NCBI GenBank assembly: GCA_900770725.1
Contig: CAAGLL010000082.1
Span: 1 to 45,625 of the forward strand
Source: an uncultured Succinivibrio sp.
GTDB lineage: Bacteria; Pseudomonadota; Gammaproteobacteria; Enterobacterales; Succinivibrionaceae
Direction of reading: 5' to 3'
Length of the DNA stretch: 45,625 nt
The translations under genes were made by a program, and so were the position numbers. This document shows, piece after piece, positions 1-8,934 of the stretch. Numbering within the stretch: position 1 is the stretch's first letter; each line of letters begins with the position of its first letter. The notes under the pieces were generated by a model. The model saw only the letters and a list, made by a program, of their open reading frames with translations. It had not been told where the DNA came from and did not search any database.

Positions 1-124
1 AGGCACCGCCATGATGCTAAGGCAAGCTGGTTTTTAAAAAGCGCCCCCGCGCGAGGAGAAGGAAATCATAAAACTAACTGATCAAGTACGGTCAAAACCA
101 TGTGACTTGAAATCTAGGTGACAT

Positions 125-2347
125 ATGCGTATGCGATCTCTTCTTTCGGCAGCCTGCCTGCTAATCGGGCTGCTATTCACGTCATTCAGCGCCAGCGCGA
201 CGTCCTGGAACGTATTCATCTACATGTGCGGCAGCGATCTCGAGTCCAACTACGGCGCGGCAACCGCCGACATTCAGGAGATGCTTGAAGCCGATCCCTC
301 CGATGAGATAACCATCATCCTCCAGACCGGCGGCTCGGAGGAGTGGCATGACTTCGACATCTCAGCCCAGAACATCTCCCGCTACATGATCAAGAACGGC
401 GAGCTGACGCTTCTTGATCAGCTTCCCCAGGCCAACATGGGCGACGGCCAGACCCTCGCGGACTTCCTCCACTTCTGCAAGGAAAACTTCCACGCCGACA
501 AGCAGGTGCTGCTCTTCTGGGACCACGGCGGCGGAAGCGTCGACGGATTCGCCAACGATCAGAACTACGACTTCGACTCGATCCTGCTTTCAGAGTTCCG
601 CAACGCCCTCTCCTCTGTCTACGGCGACACCCCGGATTCAAGGCCGTTCGAGCTCATCGGCTTCGACACCTGCCTGATGGCGACCATCGACACCGCCGCG
701 TCCGCCGTGCCGTACAGCAGGTACTTCGTGGCCTCCCAGGAAGTCGAGCCGGGCAACGGCTGGCAGTACACCCTGTGGCTGAGCGCCCTGGCAGGCGACA
801 CCAACATGGACGGCGCAGAGCTTGGCAAGCACATGTGCGACGCCTACTACCAGGGCTGCATCGACGCCGAGACCAACGAGATGGCAACGCTCGCCTGCAT
901 CGACCTCGACAAGATCGAGCCGCTCATCAATGCCTGGAACACTTTCGGCATGTACACCCTGATGCAGGCTTCCGAGGACGATTCCTTCTATGCCGCCATC
1001 GGCCGCGCGGCCACCTCCTCCGAGAACTTCTCTAACTCAAAATCCAGCGGCTACACGAACATGGTCGACATGGGCGACTTCATCGGCAAGGTGTCCTCCA
1101 CGCAGCAGCACCCAGCCGCCGACGAGATGCAGAAGCTCCTCAAGAAGGCCGTCATCTACCAGGTCAGCGGACCGGCCCACCACGCCTCGGGACTGTCCTG
1201 CTACTACCCGCTCGACTCCGAGGAGGACAACTACAAGAAGATGATGGAGAACGGCCTCATCAACTCCTTCATGCTGACCTACGGCCTGCAGCACGGCTTC
1301 CTCGACAACGAGACCGCAAGCTCGATGGCTCAGGACATCGCCTCCTTCGAGTCCGAGGCCGGGGCCGCCTCAGATGGCGGCGAGCATGAGCAGGCCACTG
1401 CATCCAACGAGGATCAGGACGAAGAGGCGGCTGGCGGCGAGCAGGCCACCGCATCCAATGAGAATGAGGAGCATGGGGAGGGAGCCTCCTCCAGCAGCTC
1501 CGGCGGCGTCAACGCGGTCGCGAACGCGGTCAACCAGAGCGTCAACTCGGCGCTGCAGTCCCTGCTTGAGCAGAAGCCCAGCGAGCACGAGGATCCGATC
1601 GCGTTCATCCAGAACATGGTAAGCAGCAACGTCAACACGATCCTGGCGTCGATCAAGCCGATGCAGAAGGTTGACATCAGCTCGCTCGAGGACAAGAAGG
1701 TCGATCTGGTGAGCCTGGAAGACGGCAATGAAGCCTTCCAGATCACCATAGAGAAGCCAGCCCTCAAGTACATCGACTCCGTACGCTTCTACCTTGCATC
1801 CATCGAAGAGAACGGCGACGTCTACTTCCTCGGCGATGACATCAACATGAACCAGGACTGGGACGAGGGCGTCTTCCAGGACAACTTCAACGGCAGCTGG
1901 CCCACCATCGACGGGCACTATGTCTTCCTTGAAACCACCGCCGATCTCGAGGACTTCAACTACTACTCGATCCCGGTGGTCCTCAACGGGGTCAAGTCTG
2001 CCATCGAGGCGCTGTTCGACTTCAAGAAGCAGCAGTACTTGGTCCTCGGCGCAAGGCGCATCACCGAAAACGGCGTGCTCGACAAGCACATCACCAAGCT
2101 CAAGCCGGGCGACAAGATCACCCCGATCCTGCAGAAGGTCGCCGACCAGGAAGGCAACCTCGCGGAAGTCGAGGGCGAGTCCTTCGCCTTGAGCGACAAG
2201 TGGACCATGGAGGATTCCCCGCTGCCCGAGGGCGACTACGGCTACATCTTCTCGATGTCCGACATCCAGGGCAACAGCGCCATGTCCAAGGTCTCGTACA
2301 TCGAGGTCAAGGACGGGGAGTTCAAGCGCACGCTGGACGAGGAGTGA
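125..2347 (+). CDS. Secreted clostripain-family (C11) cysteine peptidase
   Basis: A 740-residue exported peptidase of family C11, whose members cleave after basic residues. Residues 1-25 form a signal peptide (basic MRMR start, hydrophobic core, ASA cleavage site). The catalytic pair is visible as His134 in the WDHGGG block and Cys183 in the GFDTCLM block, both standard C11 signatures. Residues about 415-465 are a low-complexity acidic linker in which EQATASNE occurs twice; the remaining C-terminal part is an unidentified domain. The start at 125 is supported by AGGTGA a few bases upstream; an ATG two codons later is possible. The gene is alone, convergent with pflA. Proteases of this family in gut bacteria are secreted or surface proteins; the substrate here is unknown. 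Confidence 0.88.
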   Translation: MRMRSLLSAACLLIGLLFTSFSASATSWNVFIYMCGSDLESNYGAATADIQEMLEADPSDEITIILQTGGSEEWHDFDISAQNISRYMIKNGELTLLDQLPQANMGDGQTLADFLHFCKENFHADKQVLLFWDHGGGSVDGFANDQNYDFDSILLSEFRNALSSVYGDTPDSRPFELIGFDTCLMATIDTAASAVPYSRYFVASQEVEPGNGWQYTLWLSALAGDTNMDGAELGKHMCDAYYQGCIDAETNEMATLACIDLDKIEPLINAWNTFGMYTLMQASEDDSFYAAIGRAATSSENFSNSKSSGYTNMVDMGDFIGKVSSTQQHPAADEMQKLLKKAVIYQVSGPAHHASGLSCYYPLDSEEDNYKKMMENGLINSFMLTYGLQHGFLDNETASSMAQDIASFESEAGAASDGGEHEQATASNEDQDEEAAGGEQATASNENEEHGEGASSSSSGGVNAVANAVNQSVNSALQSLLEQKPSEHEDPIAFIQNMVSSNVNTILASIKPMQKVDISSLEDKKVDLVSLEDGNEAFQITIEKPALKYIDSVRFYLASIEENGDVYFLGDDINMNQDWDEGVFQDNFNGSWPTIDGHYVFLETTADLEDFNYYSIPVVLNGVKSAIEALFDFKKQQYLVLGARRITENGVLDKHITKLKPGDKITPILQKVADQEGNLAEVEGESFALSDKWTMEDSPLPEGDYGYIFSMSDIQGNSAMSKVSYIEVKDGEFKRTLDEE

Positions 2348-2353
2348 TGGCAT

Positions 2354-2428
2354 AAGGCGCCGGGCCTAAAGCTTAACGCCTGGCGCCTTCAATTCAAGAA
2401 AGGGTCTGCGGTTCAAACCGCAGGCCCT
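2354..2428. terminator. Bidirectional terminator region between the protease gene and pflA
   Basis: Two hairpins follow each other. The first pairs AAGGCGCC (2354-2361) with GGCGCCTT (2382-2389). The second pairs GGGTCTGCGGTT with AACCGCAGGCCC around 2402-2427. T-rich sequence follows on both strands (TTGCTCTTTCT on plus, CCCTTTCTTG on minus), which suits two convergent genes. Confidence 0.65.
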
Positions 2429-2448
2429 TGCTCTTTCTAATTGCCAAA

Positions 2449-3180
2449 TCAGCTGCGCGGCAGCCCCGAGATCTCGTAGGCCCGCGCCACCTGCTCCCCG
2501 GTGGGCGGCTCGGCGTCCTTGAGCGTGTAGGGGATCCCGAGCTTCTCCCACTTGTAGATCCCAAGGGAATGGTACGGGAGCACCTCAAAGCGCGTGACGT
2601 TATGAAGGCTCCTCACGAAATCCCCGAGCGCCCTGAGCTCGTCCTCGCGGTCGGTGAGCCCCGGCACCAGCACGCGCCTTATCCACATCTTGACGCCAAG
2701 GCTGTCGATGCGCCTTGCGCACTCGAGGATCCCCTCGTTGCCGATGCCAGTCAGGTCCTTGTGGGCCTTGGAGTCCATCTCCTTCAAGTCGAGCATCACG
2801 AGATCGGTCGACCTCATAAGGCGGTCGAACTTCGAGAGCCACTGCCCGTTCTCGCGGTAGGGCCCCGCGGCGGTGTCAAGGCAGGTATGAACGCCCTCGG
2901 CCTTGAGCTTTTCAAAAAGCTCGGTCACGAAGTCCATCTGCAACAGCGCCTCGCCGCCTGAGACGGTCACGCCGCCCTCATCGCCCCAGTAGAGACGGTA
3001 GCGCAGCGCCTTGCGCACCACCTCGTCGGAGTCGAACTGCTCCCCCGCCCGCATCTTCCAGGAGTCGGGGTTGTGGCAGTAGCGGCAGCGCATCGCGCAG
3101 CCCTGCATGAAGACCACGAACCTCACGCCCGGGCCGTCGACCGAGCCGAAGCTCTCGAATGAATGGATGAAGCCCTGCAT
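2449..3180 (-). CDS. pflA: Pyruvate formate-lyase activating enzyme
   Basis: A 243-residue radical-SAM enzyme that abstracts hydrogen from a glycine of PflB to make the glycyl radical. The CX3CX2C cluster motif is Cys28, Cys32 and Cys35 (CAMRCRYC), almost the same positions as in E. coli PflA. The protein begins MQGFIHSFESFGSVDGPG, a conserved PflA start, and VSGGEAL is the second SAM-binding block. I chose the start at 3180 because AGGAGG lies at 3186-3191; an in-frame ATG ten codons upstream lacks this support and adds residues not found in the family. It lies 99 bp downstream of pflB on the same strand, as in many anaerobes, with a hairpin between them. Confidence 0.95.
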   Translation of the reverse strand: MQGFIHSFESFGSVDGPGVRFVVFMQGCAMRCRYCHNPDSWKMRAGEQFDSDEVVRKALRYRLYWGDEGGVTVSGGEALLQMDFVTELFEKLKAEGVHTCLDTAAGPYRENGQWLSKFDRLMRSTDLVMLDLKEMDSKAHKDLTGIGNEGILECARRIDSLGVKMWIRRVLVPGLTDREDELRALGDFVRSLHNVTRFEVLPYHSLGIYKWEKLGIPYTLKDAEPPTGEQVARAYEISGLPRS

Positions 3181-3210
3181 TGGCGCCTCCTTTTTGAATC
3201 CTGAGTCCAA

Positions 3211-3241
3211 AGCGCCCGGGCCGCGTGGCGGTCCGGGCGCT
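3211..3241 (-). terminator. Hairpin between pflB and pflA
   Basis: AGCGCCCGG (3211-3219) pairs with CCGGGCGCT (3233-3241). The T-run after it on the minus strand is weak, so it may be a leaky terminator or an RNA-stabilising stem at the pflB 3' end that lowers pflA expression relative to pflB. Confidence 0.5.
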
Positions 3242-3279
3242 CATTTAACCTAAATCAGGCCACGGGCCTGAACTTCAGG

Positions 3280-5526
3280 TTACATCTTCTTGTGGCAGGT
3301 TCTCTTGATCACGTCGAGCTGCTGCTCGCGGGTGAGGTCGATGAACTTGACGGCGTAGCCGGAGACGCGGATGGTGAAGTTCGCGTACTCGGGCTTCTCG
3401 GGATGCTCCATCGCGTCGATGAGCTTCTCGGTGCCGAAGACGTTGACGTTGAGGTGGTGCGCGCCCTGGGTGAAGTAGCCGTCGAGCACGTTCACGAGGT
3501 TCTGCGCCCTCTCGCCCTCGCTGTGGCCCAGCGCGTCCGGGGAGATGGTCTGGGTGTTCGAGATGCCGTCCAGGGCATACTCGTAGGGCAGCTTGGCCAC
3601 GGAGTTGAGCGAGGCGAGCAGGCCGCTCTTCTCAGCGCCATAGGAAGGGTTGGCGCCCGGGGAGAGGGGCTCGCCGGCCTTGCGGCCGTCGGGCATGGAG
3701 CCAGTGGCCTTGCCGTACACCACGTTCGAGGTGATGGTCAGGATCGAGGTGGTGGGTTCGCTGTCGCGGTAGGTGTGGTGCTTCTTGATCTTCGTGAGGA
3801 AGGTCTTGAGGAGCTTCACGCCGATCTCGTCGGCGCGGTCGTCGTCGTTGCCGTACCGCGGGAAGTCGCCCTCGGTCTCAAAGTCGGTGGCGATGCCCTG
3901 CTCGTTGCGTATCACCTTGACCTTGGCGTACTTGACTGCCGAGAGCGAGTCGATGACGTGCGAGAAGCCGGCGATGCCGGTTGCGAAGGTGCGGCGGACG
4001 TCGGTGTCGATGAGCGCCATCTCGGCTGCCTCGTAGTAGTACTTGTCGTGCATGTACTGGATGAGGTTGAGCACGTTGACGTAGAGGCCGGCGAGCCACT
4101 CGAGCATGAGGTCGTAGCGCTGCAAAAGCTCCTTGTAGTCGAGGTACTCGGAGGTGATCGGGCGGAGCATCGGGCCGACCTGCATGCCGGTCTTCTCGTC
4201 CACGCCGCCGTTGATCGCGTAGAGCAGCGCCTTTGCAAGGTTCGCGCGCGCCCCGAAGAACTGCATCTCCTTGCCAGTCTGCGTGGCGGACACGCAGCAG
4301 CAGATGGAGTAGTCATCGCCCCAGATAGGGCGCATCACGTCGTCGTTCTCGTACTGGATCGAGGAGGAGACGACGCTGATCTTCGCGGCGTACTTCTTGA
4401 AGCTCTCAGGCAGGCGCTTTGAGTAGAGCACGGTGAGGTTCGGCTCGGGGGCCGGGCCCATGTTCTCGAGGGTGTGCAGGAAGCGGAAGTCGTTGCGGGT
4501 GACCATGTGGCGGCCGTCCTGGCCCAGGCCCGCCACCTCGAGGGTGGCCCACACCGGATCGCCCGAGAAGAGCTGGTTGTAGGAGGGGATGCGCGCGAAC
4601 TTGACCATGCGCAGCTTCATGACGAGGTGGTCGATGAGCTCCTGGGCCTCCTTCTCAGTGAGGGTGCCCTCCTTGAGGTCGCGGGTGATGTAGATGTCGA
4701 GGAAGGTCGAGACGCGGCCTACCGACATCGCAGCGCCGTTCTGGGTCTTGATGGCGGCGAGGTACCCAAAGTACAGCCACTGCACGGCCTGACGCGCATC
4801 CTTGGCGGGCTCTGAGATGTCAAAGCCGTAGGAGGCGGCCATCTCCTTCATCTGGCCTAAGGCGCGGATCTGGTCGGTGATCTCCTCGCGCTCACGGATT
4901 ATGTCGTCGGTCATGACGCCGCAGCCGCAGTTGGCGAGATCCTCCTTCTTCCTGGATACGAGGTAGTCGATGCCGTAGAGCGCGACGCGGCGGTAGTCGC
5001 CGACGATGCGGCCGCGGCCGTAGGTGTCGGGGAGGCCGGTGATGATCTTGTTCTTGCGGGCCATCCTCATCTCGGGGGTGTACGCGTCGTACACGCCCTG
5101 GTTGTGGGTCTTGTGGTACTCGGTGAAGATCTTGTGGAACTTGGGGTTGGGGGTGTAGCCGTAGGTGGTGCAGGCCTCCTCGGCCATCTTGATGCCGCCG
5201 AAGGGCATGAAGGCGCGCTTGAGCGGCTTGTCGGTCTGAAGACCCACGACCTTCTCGAGGTCCTTGGTGTTATCTCCGATGTATCCCGGGCCGTAGGCGG
5301 TGATGCCGGAGACCACCTCGGTCTCCATGTCGAGGACGCCGCCCTTGGCGCGCTCCTCGTGCTGGAGCTTCTGGAGCTGCCCCCACAGCGTGTCAGTGGC
5401 CTCGGTCGGCCCCTCGAGGAAGGACTCATCGCCATCGTAGGCGGTGTAGTTGTTCTGGATGAAGTCCCTGACGTTGACGTCGTCAAGCCAATGGGTCCCG
5501 CGGAAGCCGCGCCACTGCTCTCTCAT
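3280..5526 (-). CDS. pflB: Formate C-acetyltransferase (pyruvate formate-lyase)
   Basis: Converts pyruvate and CoA to acetyl-CoA and formate, the main anaerobic pyruvate route. The reading frame is open further upstream, but conserved sequence begins at MREQWRGF, comparable to the E. coli start, and GGAG (5533-5536) sits six bases before that ATG, giving 748 residues (E. coli 760). The catalytic cysteine pair is Cys410-Cys411 (in ICCCVSA) and the radical glycine is Gly723 in RVSGYAV, 26 residues from the C-terminus as in E. coli. The oxygen-sensitive glycyl radical implies anaerobic life. pflA follows 99 bp downstream. I saw no FNR box. Confidence 0.96.
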   Translation of the reverse strand: MREQWRGFRGTHWLDDVNVRDFIQNNYTAYDGDESFLEGPTEATDTLWGQLQKLQHEERAKGGVLDMETEVVSGITAYGPGYIGDNTKDLEKVVGLQTDKPLKRAFMPFGGIKMAEEACTTYGYTPNPKFHKIFTEYHKTHNQGVYDAYTPEMRMARKNKIITGLPDTYGRGRIVGDYRRVALYGIDYLVSRKKEDLANCGCGVMTDDIIREREEITDQIRALGQMKEMAASYGFDISEPAKDARQAVQWLYFGYLAAIKTQNGAAMSVGRVSTFLDIYITRDLKEGTLTEKEAQELIDHLVMKLRMVKFARIPSYNQLFSGDPVWATLEVAGLGQDGRHMVTRNDFRFLHTLENMGPAPEPNLTVLYSKRLPESFKKYAAKISVVSSSIQYENDDVMRPIWGDDYSICCCVSATQTGKEMQFFGARANLAKALLYAINGGVDEKTGMQVGPMLRPITSEYLDYKELLQRYDLMLEWLAGLYVNVLNLIQYMHDKYYYEAAEMALIDTDVRRTFATGIAGFSHVIDSLSAVKYAKVKVIRNEQGIATDFETEGDFPRYGNDDDRADEIGVKLLKTFLTKIKKHHTYRDSEPTTSILTITSNVVYGKATGSMPDGRKAGEPLSPGANPSYGAEKSGLLASLNSVAKLPYEYALDGISNTQTISPDALGHSEGERAQNLVNVLDGYFTQGAHHLNVNVFGTEKLIDAMEHPEKPEYANFTIRVSGYAVKFIDLTREQQLDVIKRTCHKKM

Positions 5527-5617
5527 GCTGATCTCCATGCATATATCTATGGTGGGAATGCGCCGCGGTGCGGGGGGCCAATCCAGGGCTCCACGCCCCT
5601 GCCCGGCAGACGGCAGG

Positions 5618-5623
5618 ATTATA
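5618..5623 (-). promoter_or_regulatory. Candidate -10 box of pflB
   Basis: A perfect TATAAT reads on the minus strand about 92 bp upstream of the pflB start. No good -35 is visible at 17 bases, so an activator may be needed. The leader after it contains a short hairpin (CCTGCC...GGCAGG, about 5598-5617). Confidence 0.45.
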
Positions 5624-5722
5624 CAGGAAGGGATCTCCAGCTTGGGGCGGCCCAGGTGCCGAAAGACGGCGGCACATTGCACGGATGGCGTGGTTGAGCC
5701 AAATCTTGAATGCTAGTTAGTT

Positions 5723-5757
5723 AAGGCTGTTTATTAACGAGGTTTTCAAACAGCCTT
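5723..5757 (-). terminator. Hairpin downstream of fbp
   Basis: AAGGCTGTTT (5723-5732) pairs perfectly with AAACAGCCTT (5748-5757) around a 15-base loop, 15 bp past the fbp stop. No strong T-run follows, so termination is likely but not certain. Confidence 0.5.
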
Positions 5758-5771
5758 GTGCAAAGCGGCGA

Positions 5772-7652
5772 TCAGGCCGGGCGCTCGGCGATGCTCCCGC
5801 GCTCGAAGGCGCTGATGAGCTCCTTCAAGTCGCTTATCTGCATGCGGATCTCCGCGCCGTCGTCGATGTCGGCCACCGAGCGGCGGCGCTTGAAAGTCTC
5901 AACTAAGATCTCGTCTGAGAGGATGTCGGTGTTGTTGGCGATGGCGTCGCTTATCGAGGTGAAGGGCTTGTGGGCCTTGAGCCTTAAGTTGTGCGAGTTG
6001 TAGATGAGCGTGTAGCCTGCGATGCCCGTCACCCCCTGGTAGGCCTTGGAGAAGCCGCCGTCGATGACCAGCAGCCTGCCGCCGCCGCGCACCGCGCTCT
6101 CCCCTGAGCTCACCCTCACCGGGGTGTGGCCGTTGATGATGTGGCCTGAGAGCGGATCGAGGCCGAACTCGCGGAGGATGAGCTTGCAGATCTCCTCGCT
6201 GTAGTAGAGGTCGTAGTAGGGGTTGCGCGGCTCGGCGCAGGCTTCCTTCTCCTTCACGAACGCGTTCTCGAAGGTCTTGACGCAGCGGCCGGACAACGGC
6301 GATCTCTCGCCGCACCAGAGGTACCACATGAAGTCGAGCGCGTCCTGATCGCCCTTCACAAACGCGCGGCGCGCCATCGCCTCGCACCAGTCGAGGTAGG
6401 GCCTGCCGCAGAGCGGCTGCCCGTCGCAGAGGATCTTGGTGAACGTGCCATCCTCGTTGAAGGGCACGCAGCCGTGGTAGAGCACGTTGCCGTTGAGCGT
6501 CTTGTACATCGAGCCCTTCTCGTAGAGGAACTGCACGTGGCGGCGCAGCCTCTGGGACTGGGTGAAGCTGCCAACGAGATCGTCCACGACCTCCTGCTCG
6601 CCCGGGCTTAGCGCGTCGGGATCCGGGCCCTTGACCGTGGGGAAGTCGCGCCACTTGAGCGTCCAGGCCCTGCCGCCTGAGAAGGCCGTGCCCGAGGCCG
6701 GGTTCAAGCCTTGGAGCAGCAAGCGGTCCTTCATCCCGTACTCGGGGTGGCGGCGCATGCACTGCTCCTCAAGCTTGATGCAGATGACGCTGATGCACTT
6801 CTCGATGGCCTTGGCCCCGTCGTTTGAGTAGAGCTTCTCGGCCAGGCGCTCGAGGAGCCTCATGCTGATGCCGTAGCCGCGCTCCAAGAGCTCGAAGTTG
6901 CCGTAGCGGATGTTGTTGCGCACGGCGTTGGCGCAGCAGGCGGCGCTGCCGCAGGCAGCGCCCATCCACAGCACGTCGTGGTTGCCCCACTGGAGGTCGA
7001 GGCTGTGGTGGCGCATCAGGAGGTCGAGCACCATGTCAGGCGACGATCCCCTGTCGAAGATGTCGCCGACCACGTGCAGGCGGTCGACAGCCAGGCGCTT
7101 TATGAGCGCGCAGAGCTCCTCGATGAACTGCCCCGCAGCCCCGGTGCTGATGACGCTGTCGAGGATCCCGCGGTGGTAGCGGGCCCTGGTGTGGTCCTCG
7201 TCCTCCTTGGCGTGCATGAGCTCGTCGATGACGAAGCGGAACTCCTCAGGCAGCGCCTTGCGCACCTTGGAGCGGGTGTACTTGGAGGAGAGGAAGGCCG
7301 CCAGCGCCACCAGGCGCTGCAGCACCTGGCGGTACCACTGCGGATCGCCGTCGATGTCGTCGGAGCGGCGCGAGAGCACCTCGTGGGGGTAGTAGATGAG
7401 CGTGCACAGCGCGTCGGCCTGGTGCTTGTCCAGATCGGGGAAGAGCGCCTCCACCTTGTCGCGGATCACCCCCGAGCAGTTGTTCAGGATCTGCACGAAG
7501 GCCTCGTACTCGCCGTGGACGTCCGAGACGAAGTGCTCGGTGCCCTTGGGCAGGTTCAAGATGGCCTGGAGGTTGATGATCTCGGTGATCGCCGCGTAGC
7601 GGTTGGGGAACCTGAGCGAGAGCTCGCGCAGGTAGCGCTCTTCCTGATGCAT
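5772..7652 (-). CDS. fbp: Fructose-1,6-bisphosphatase, class III
   Basis: Gluconeogenic phosphatase of the metallophosphoesterase-fold class III family, best known from Firmicutes and Bacteroidetes and unrelated to E. coli Fbp. The 626 residues match the family length (about 640-670). Metal-site motifs appear in order: SDVHGEYEAF near residue 40, VGDIFDRG, WGNHD and INGHTPV. The start at 7652 (MHQEERYL) is preceded by AAGGA on the coding strand; a longer frame starting 13 codons upstream lacks a ribosome site. It is a single gene between pflB and ddh. Class III in an apparent gammaproteobacterium suggests gene replacement or transfer. Confidence 0.93.
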   Translation of the reverse strand: MHQEERYLRELSLRFPNRYAAITEIINLQAILNLPKGTEHFVSDVHGEYEAFVQILNNCSGVIRDKVEALFPDLDKHQADALCTLIYYPHEVLSRRSDDIDGDPQWYRQVLQRLVALAAFLSSKYTRSKVRKALPEEFRFVIDELMHAKEDEDHTRARYHRGILDSVISTGAAGQFIEELCALIKRLAVDRLHVVGDIFDRGSSPDMVLDLLMRHHSLDLQWGNHDVLWMGAACGSAACCANAVRNNIRYGNFELLERGYGISMRLLERLAEKLYSNDGAKAIEKCISVICIKLEEQCMRRHPEYGMKDRLLLQGLNPASGTAFSGGRAWTLKWRDFPTVKGPDPDALSPGEQEVVDDLVGSFTQSQRLRRHVQFLYEKGSMYKTLNGNVLYHGCVPFNEDGTFTKILCDGQPLCGRPYLDWCEAMARRAFVKGDQDALDFMWYLWCGERSPLSGRCVKTFENAFVKEKEACAEPRNPYYDLYYSEEICKLILREFGLDPLSGHIINGHTPVRVSSGESAVRGGGRLLVIDGGFSKAYQGVTGIAGYTLIYNSHNLRLKAHKPFTSISDAIANNTDILSDEILVETFKRRRSVADIDDGAEIRMQISDLKELISAFERGSIAERPA

Positions 7653-7711
7653 GCTTTGTCCTTGTGTAATGTGCTTTGCGGATCTTTTCACAAGGTTGTC
7701 TGATCTGCATC

Positions 7712-7776
7712 AAAAAACCGCCCGGAGGTCAATGCAGTGCATGGCCTGCGCCATGCGCTCCAAAGCCTCCGGGCGG
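7712..7776 (-). terminator. Intrinsic terminator of ddh
   Basis: CCGCCCGGAGG (7718-7728) pairs with CCTCCGGGCGG (7766-7776). On the minus strand the stem is followed by six T (7717-7712). The loop of 37 bases holds a smaller internal hairpin. Confidence 0.8.
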
Positions 7777-7792
7777 CCTTGAGTGGCTTATG

Positions 7793-8776
7793 TCAGAGCA
7801 GGTGCGCGATGAGATCGATCCTCTCAAGCGGGCTTAGGTAGGAAGGCGCTATGTCAAGCATGGTCAGGCATCCTGCCCTGCCTTCCTTGGAGAGCCTGGC
7901 GCAGGCGCGGGCGCAGGAGGCGAGCACGCCGCCTGTGAACTCGGGGTTGGAGCCGAGCTTCAAGCGGTACTCGATGAGCGCGTCGGTCGCGCCCTCAAGC
8001 CCGGTCTTGCCTGAGCGCAGCACGAAGCCGCCGTGCGGGAGGCCCGAGTGCTTTGCGAGCAGCTCCTCCTCGGTGATGAAGTTCACCGTGGTGTCGTAGT
8101 CTGCAAAGTAGTTGGGCATCGACTTGATCTCCTGCTCGATGCGCGCAAGATCGGCCCCCTCCTCGGGGACGACCCAGCACTCGCGCAGGTGCATCTGGCG
8201 GGCGGTGAGCTCGGGGCGCTTGCCGGAGCGGGCGGCCTCCAGGGCCTCCTCGCGCGGCACGGTGTACTGCCTGGCGTCCTTGACGCCCTTGATGCGCCTG
8301 ATGGCGTCAGAGTGGCCCTGGCTCACGCCGCGGCCCCAGAAGGTGTAGCTCTTTCCATCGGGGAGCACGGCCTCGGAGTACGCGCGCGCCACCGAGAAGA
8401 GGCCCGGGTCCCAGCCTGCGGAGATGACCGCAGTGCGGCCGCCCTGCCTTGCCGCGGCATCGACCTTCGCAAGCTGCTCGGGGATGCGGGCATGGGTGTC
8501 GAAGCTGTCCACGACATTGAAGCGCGAGGCCAGGGCCGGGGTCTGCACCGGCAGATCGGTGGCGCTGCCGCCGCAGAGCACCAGCACGTCGAGCTTGCCC
8601 TCGAAGGACTTGAGATCGGCCTCGGAGTAGACCTTGGTGCCGCTTAGGGTCTTGACCTTGGCGGGATCGCGCCTGGTGAAGACCGCCTCGAGGCTCAGAT
8701 CAGGGGCTGCCTTGACCGCAGCCTCGACCCCGCGGCCGAGATTGCCGTACCCGAAAATGCCGATGCGAAATGACAT
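7793..8776 (-). CDS. ddh: meso-Diaminopimelate D-dehydrogenase
   Basis: NADPH enzyme that makes meso-diaminopimelate from tetrahydrodipicolinate in one step, supplying cell wall and lysine. The 327 residues match the family (about 320-330). The N-terminal GYGNLG is the nucleotide-binding loop; the block VDSFDTHARIP and the stretch ISAGWDPGLFS are typical Ddh features that place substrate and active site. The start at 8776 (MSFRIGIFGYG) has GGAGGA just upstream, better than an ATG six codons earlier. It is monocistronic, ended by a strong terminator. Ddh occurs patchily in bacteria, usually beside the longer acylase pathways. Confidence 0.92.
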   Translation of the reverse strand: MSFRIGIFGYGNLGRGVEAAVKAAPDLSLEAVFTRRDPAKVKTLSGTKVYSEADLKSFEGKLDVLVLCGGSATDLPVQTPALASRFNVVDSFDTHARIPEQLAKVDAAARQGGRTAVISAGWDPGLFSVARAYSEAVLPDGKSYTFWGRGVSQGHSDAIRRIKGVKDARQYTVPREEALEAARSGKRPELTARQMHLRECWVVPEEGADLARIEQEIKSMPNYFADYDTTVNFITEEELLAKHSGLPHGGFVLRSGKTGLEGATDALIEYRLKLGSNPEFTGGVLASCARACARLSKEGRAGCLTMLDIAPSYLSPLERIDLIAHLL

Positions 8777-8838
8777 GTGTGCTCCTCCATGCAAGGCTCT
8801 GCCTTGAAACAGTGAAAATCAGAATTCCAATGGAGAGG

Positions 8839-8844
8839 ATTGTA
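8839..8844 (-). promoter_or_regulatory. Candidate -10 box of ddh
   Basis: TACAAT reads on the minus strand 63 bp upstream of the ddh start in an AT-rich patch. The -35 region is not clear, so this is a tentative call. Confidence 0.35.
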
Positions 8845-8869
8845 TCTTTTTGGTGAGCATTGAACTACA

Positions 8870-8912
8870 GAGGGGCGCCTACTGCCCATTTATCGTGCAG
8901 CAAGCGCCCCTC
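8870..8912 (-). terminator. Hairpin downstream of the DUF6056-like operon
   Basis: GAGGGGCGC (8870-8878) pairs with GCGCCCCTC (8904-8912), 22 bp past the stop of the membrane-protein gene. No T-run is present, so it may stabilise the 3' end or act with Rho. Confidence 0.45.
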
Positions 8913-8934
8913 GAGCCTGCTTTCGGACTCCGCG

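Noticed and set aside
1370..2353. Minus-strand open frame opposite the protease gene
   Set aside because: Shadow of the GC-rich gene with repetitive Val/Leu/Asp content.
3292..4422. Plus-strand open frame opposite pflB
   Set aside because: Antisense of a conserved gene, low-complexity Val/Leu/Asp-rich composition, no family resemblance.
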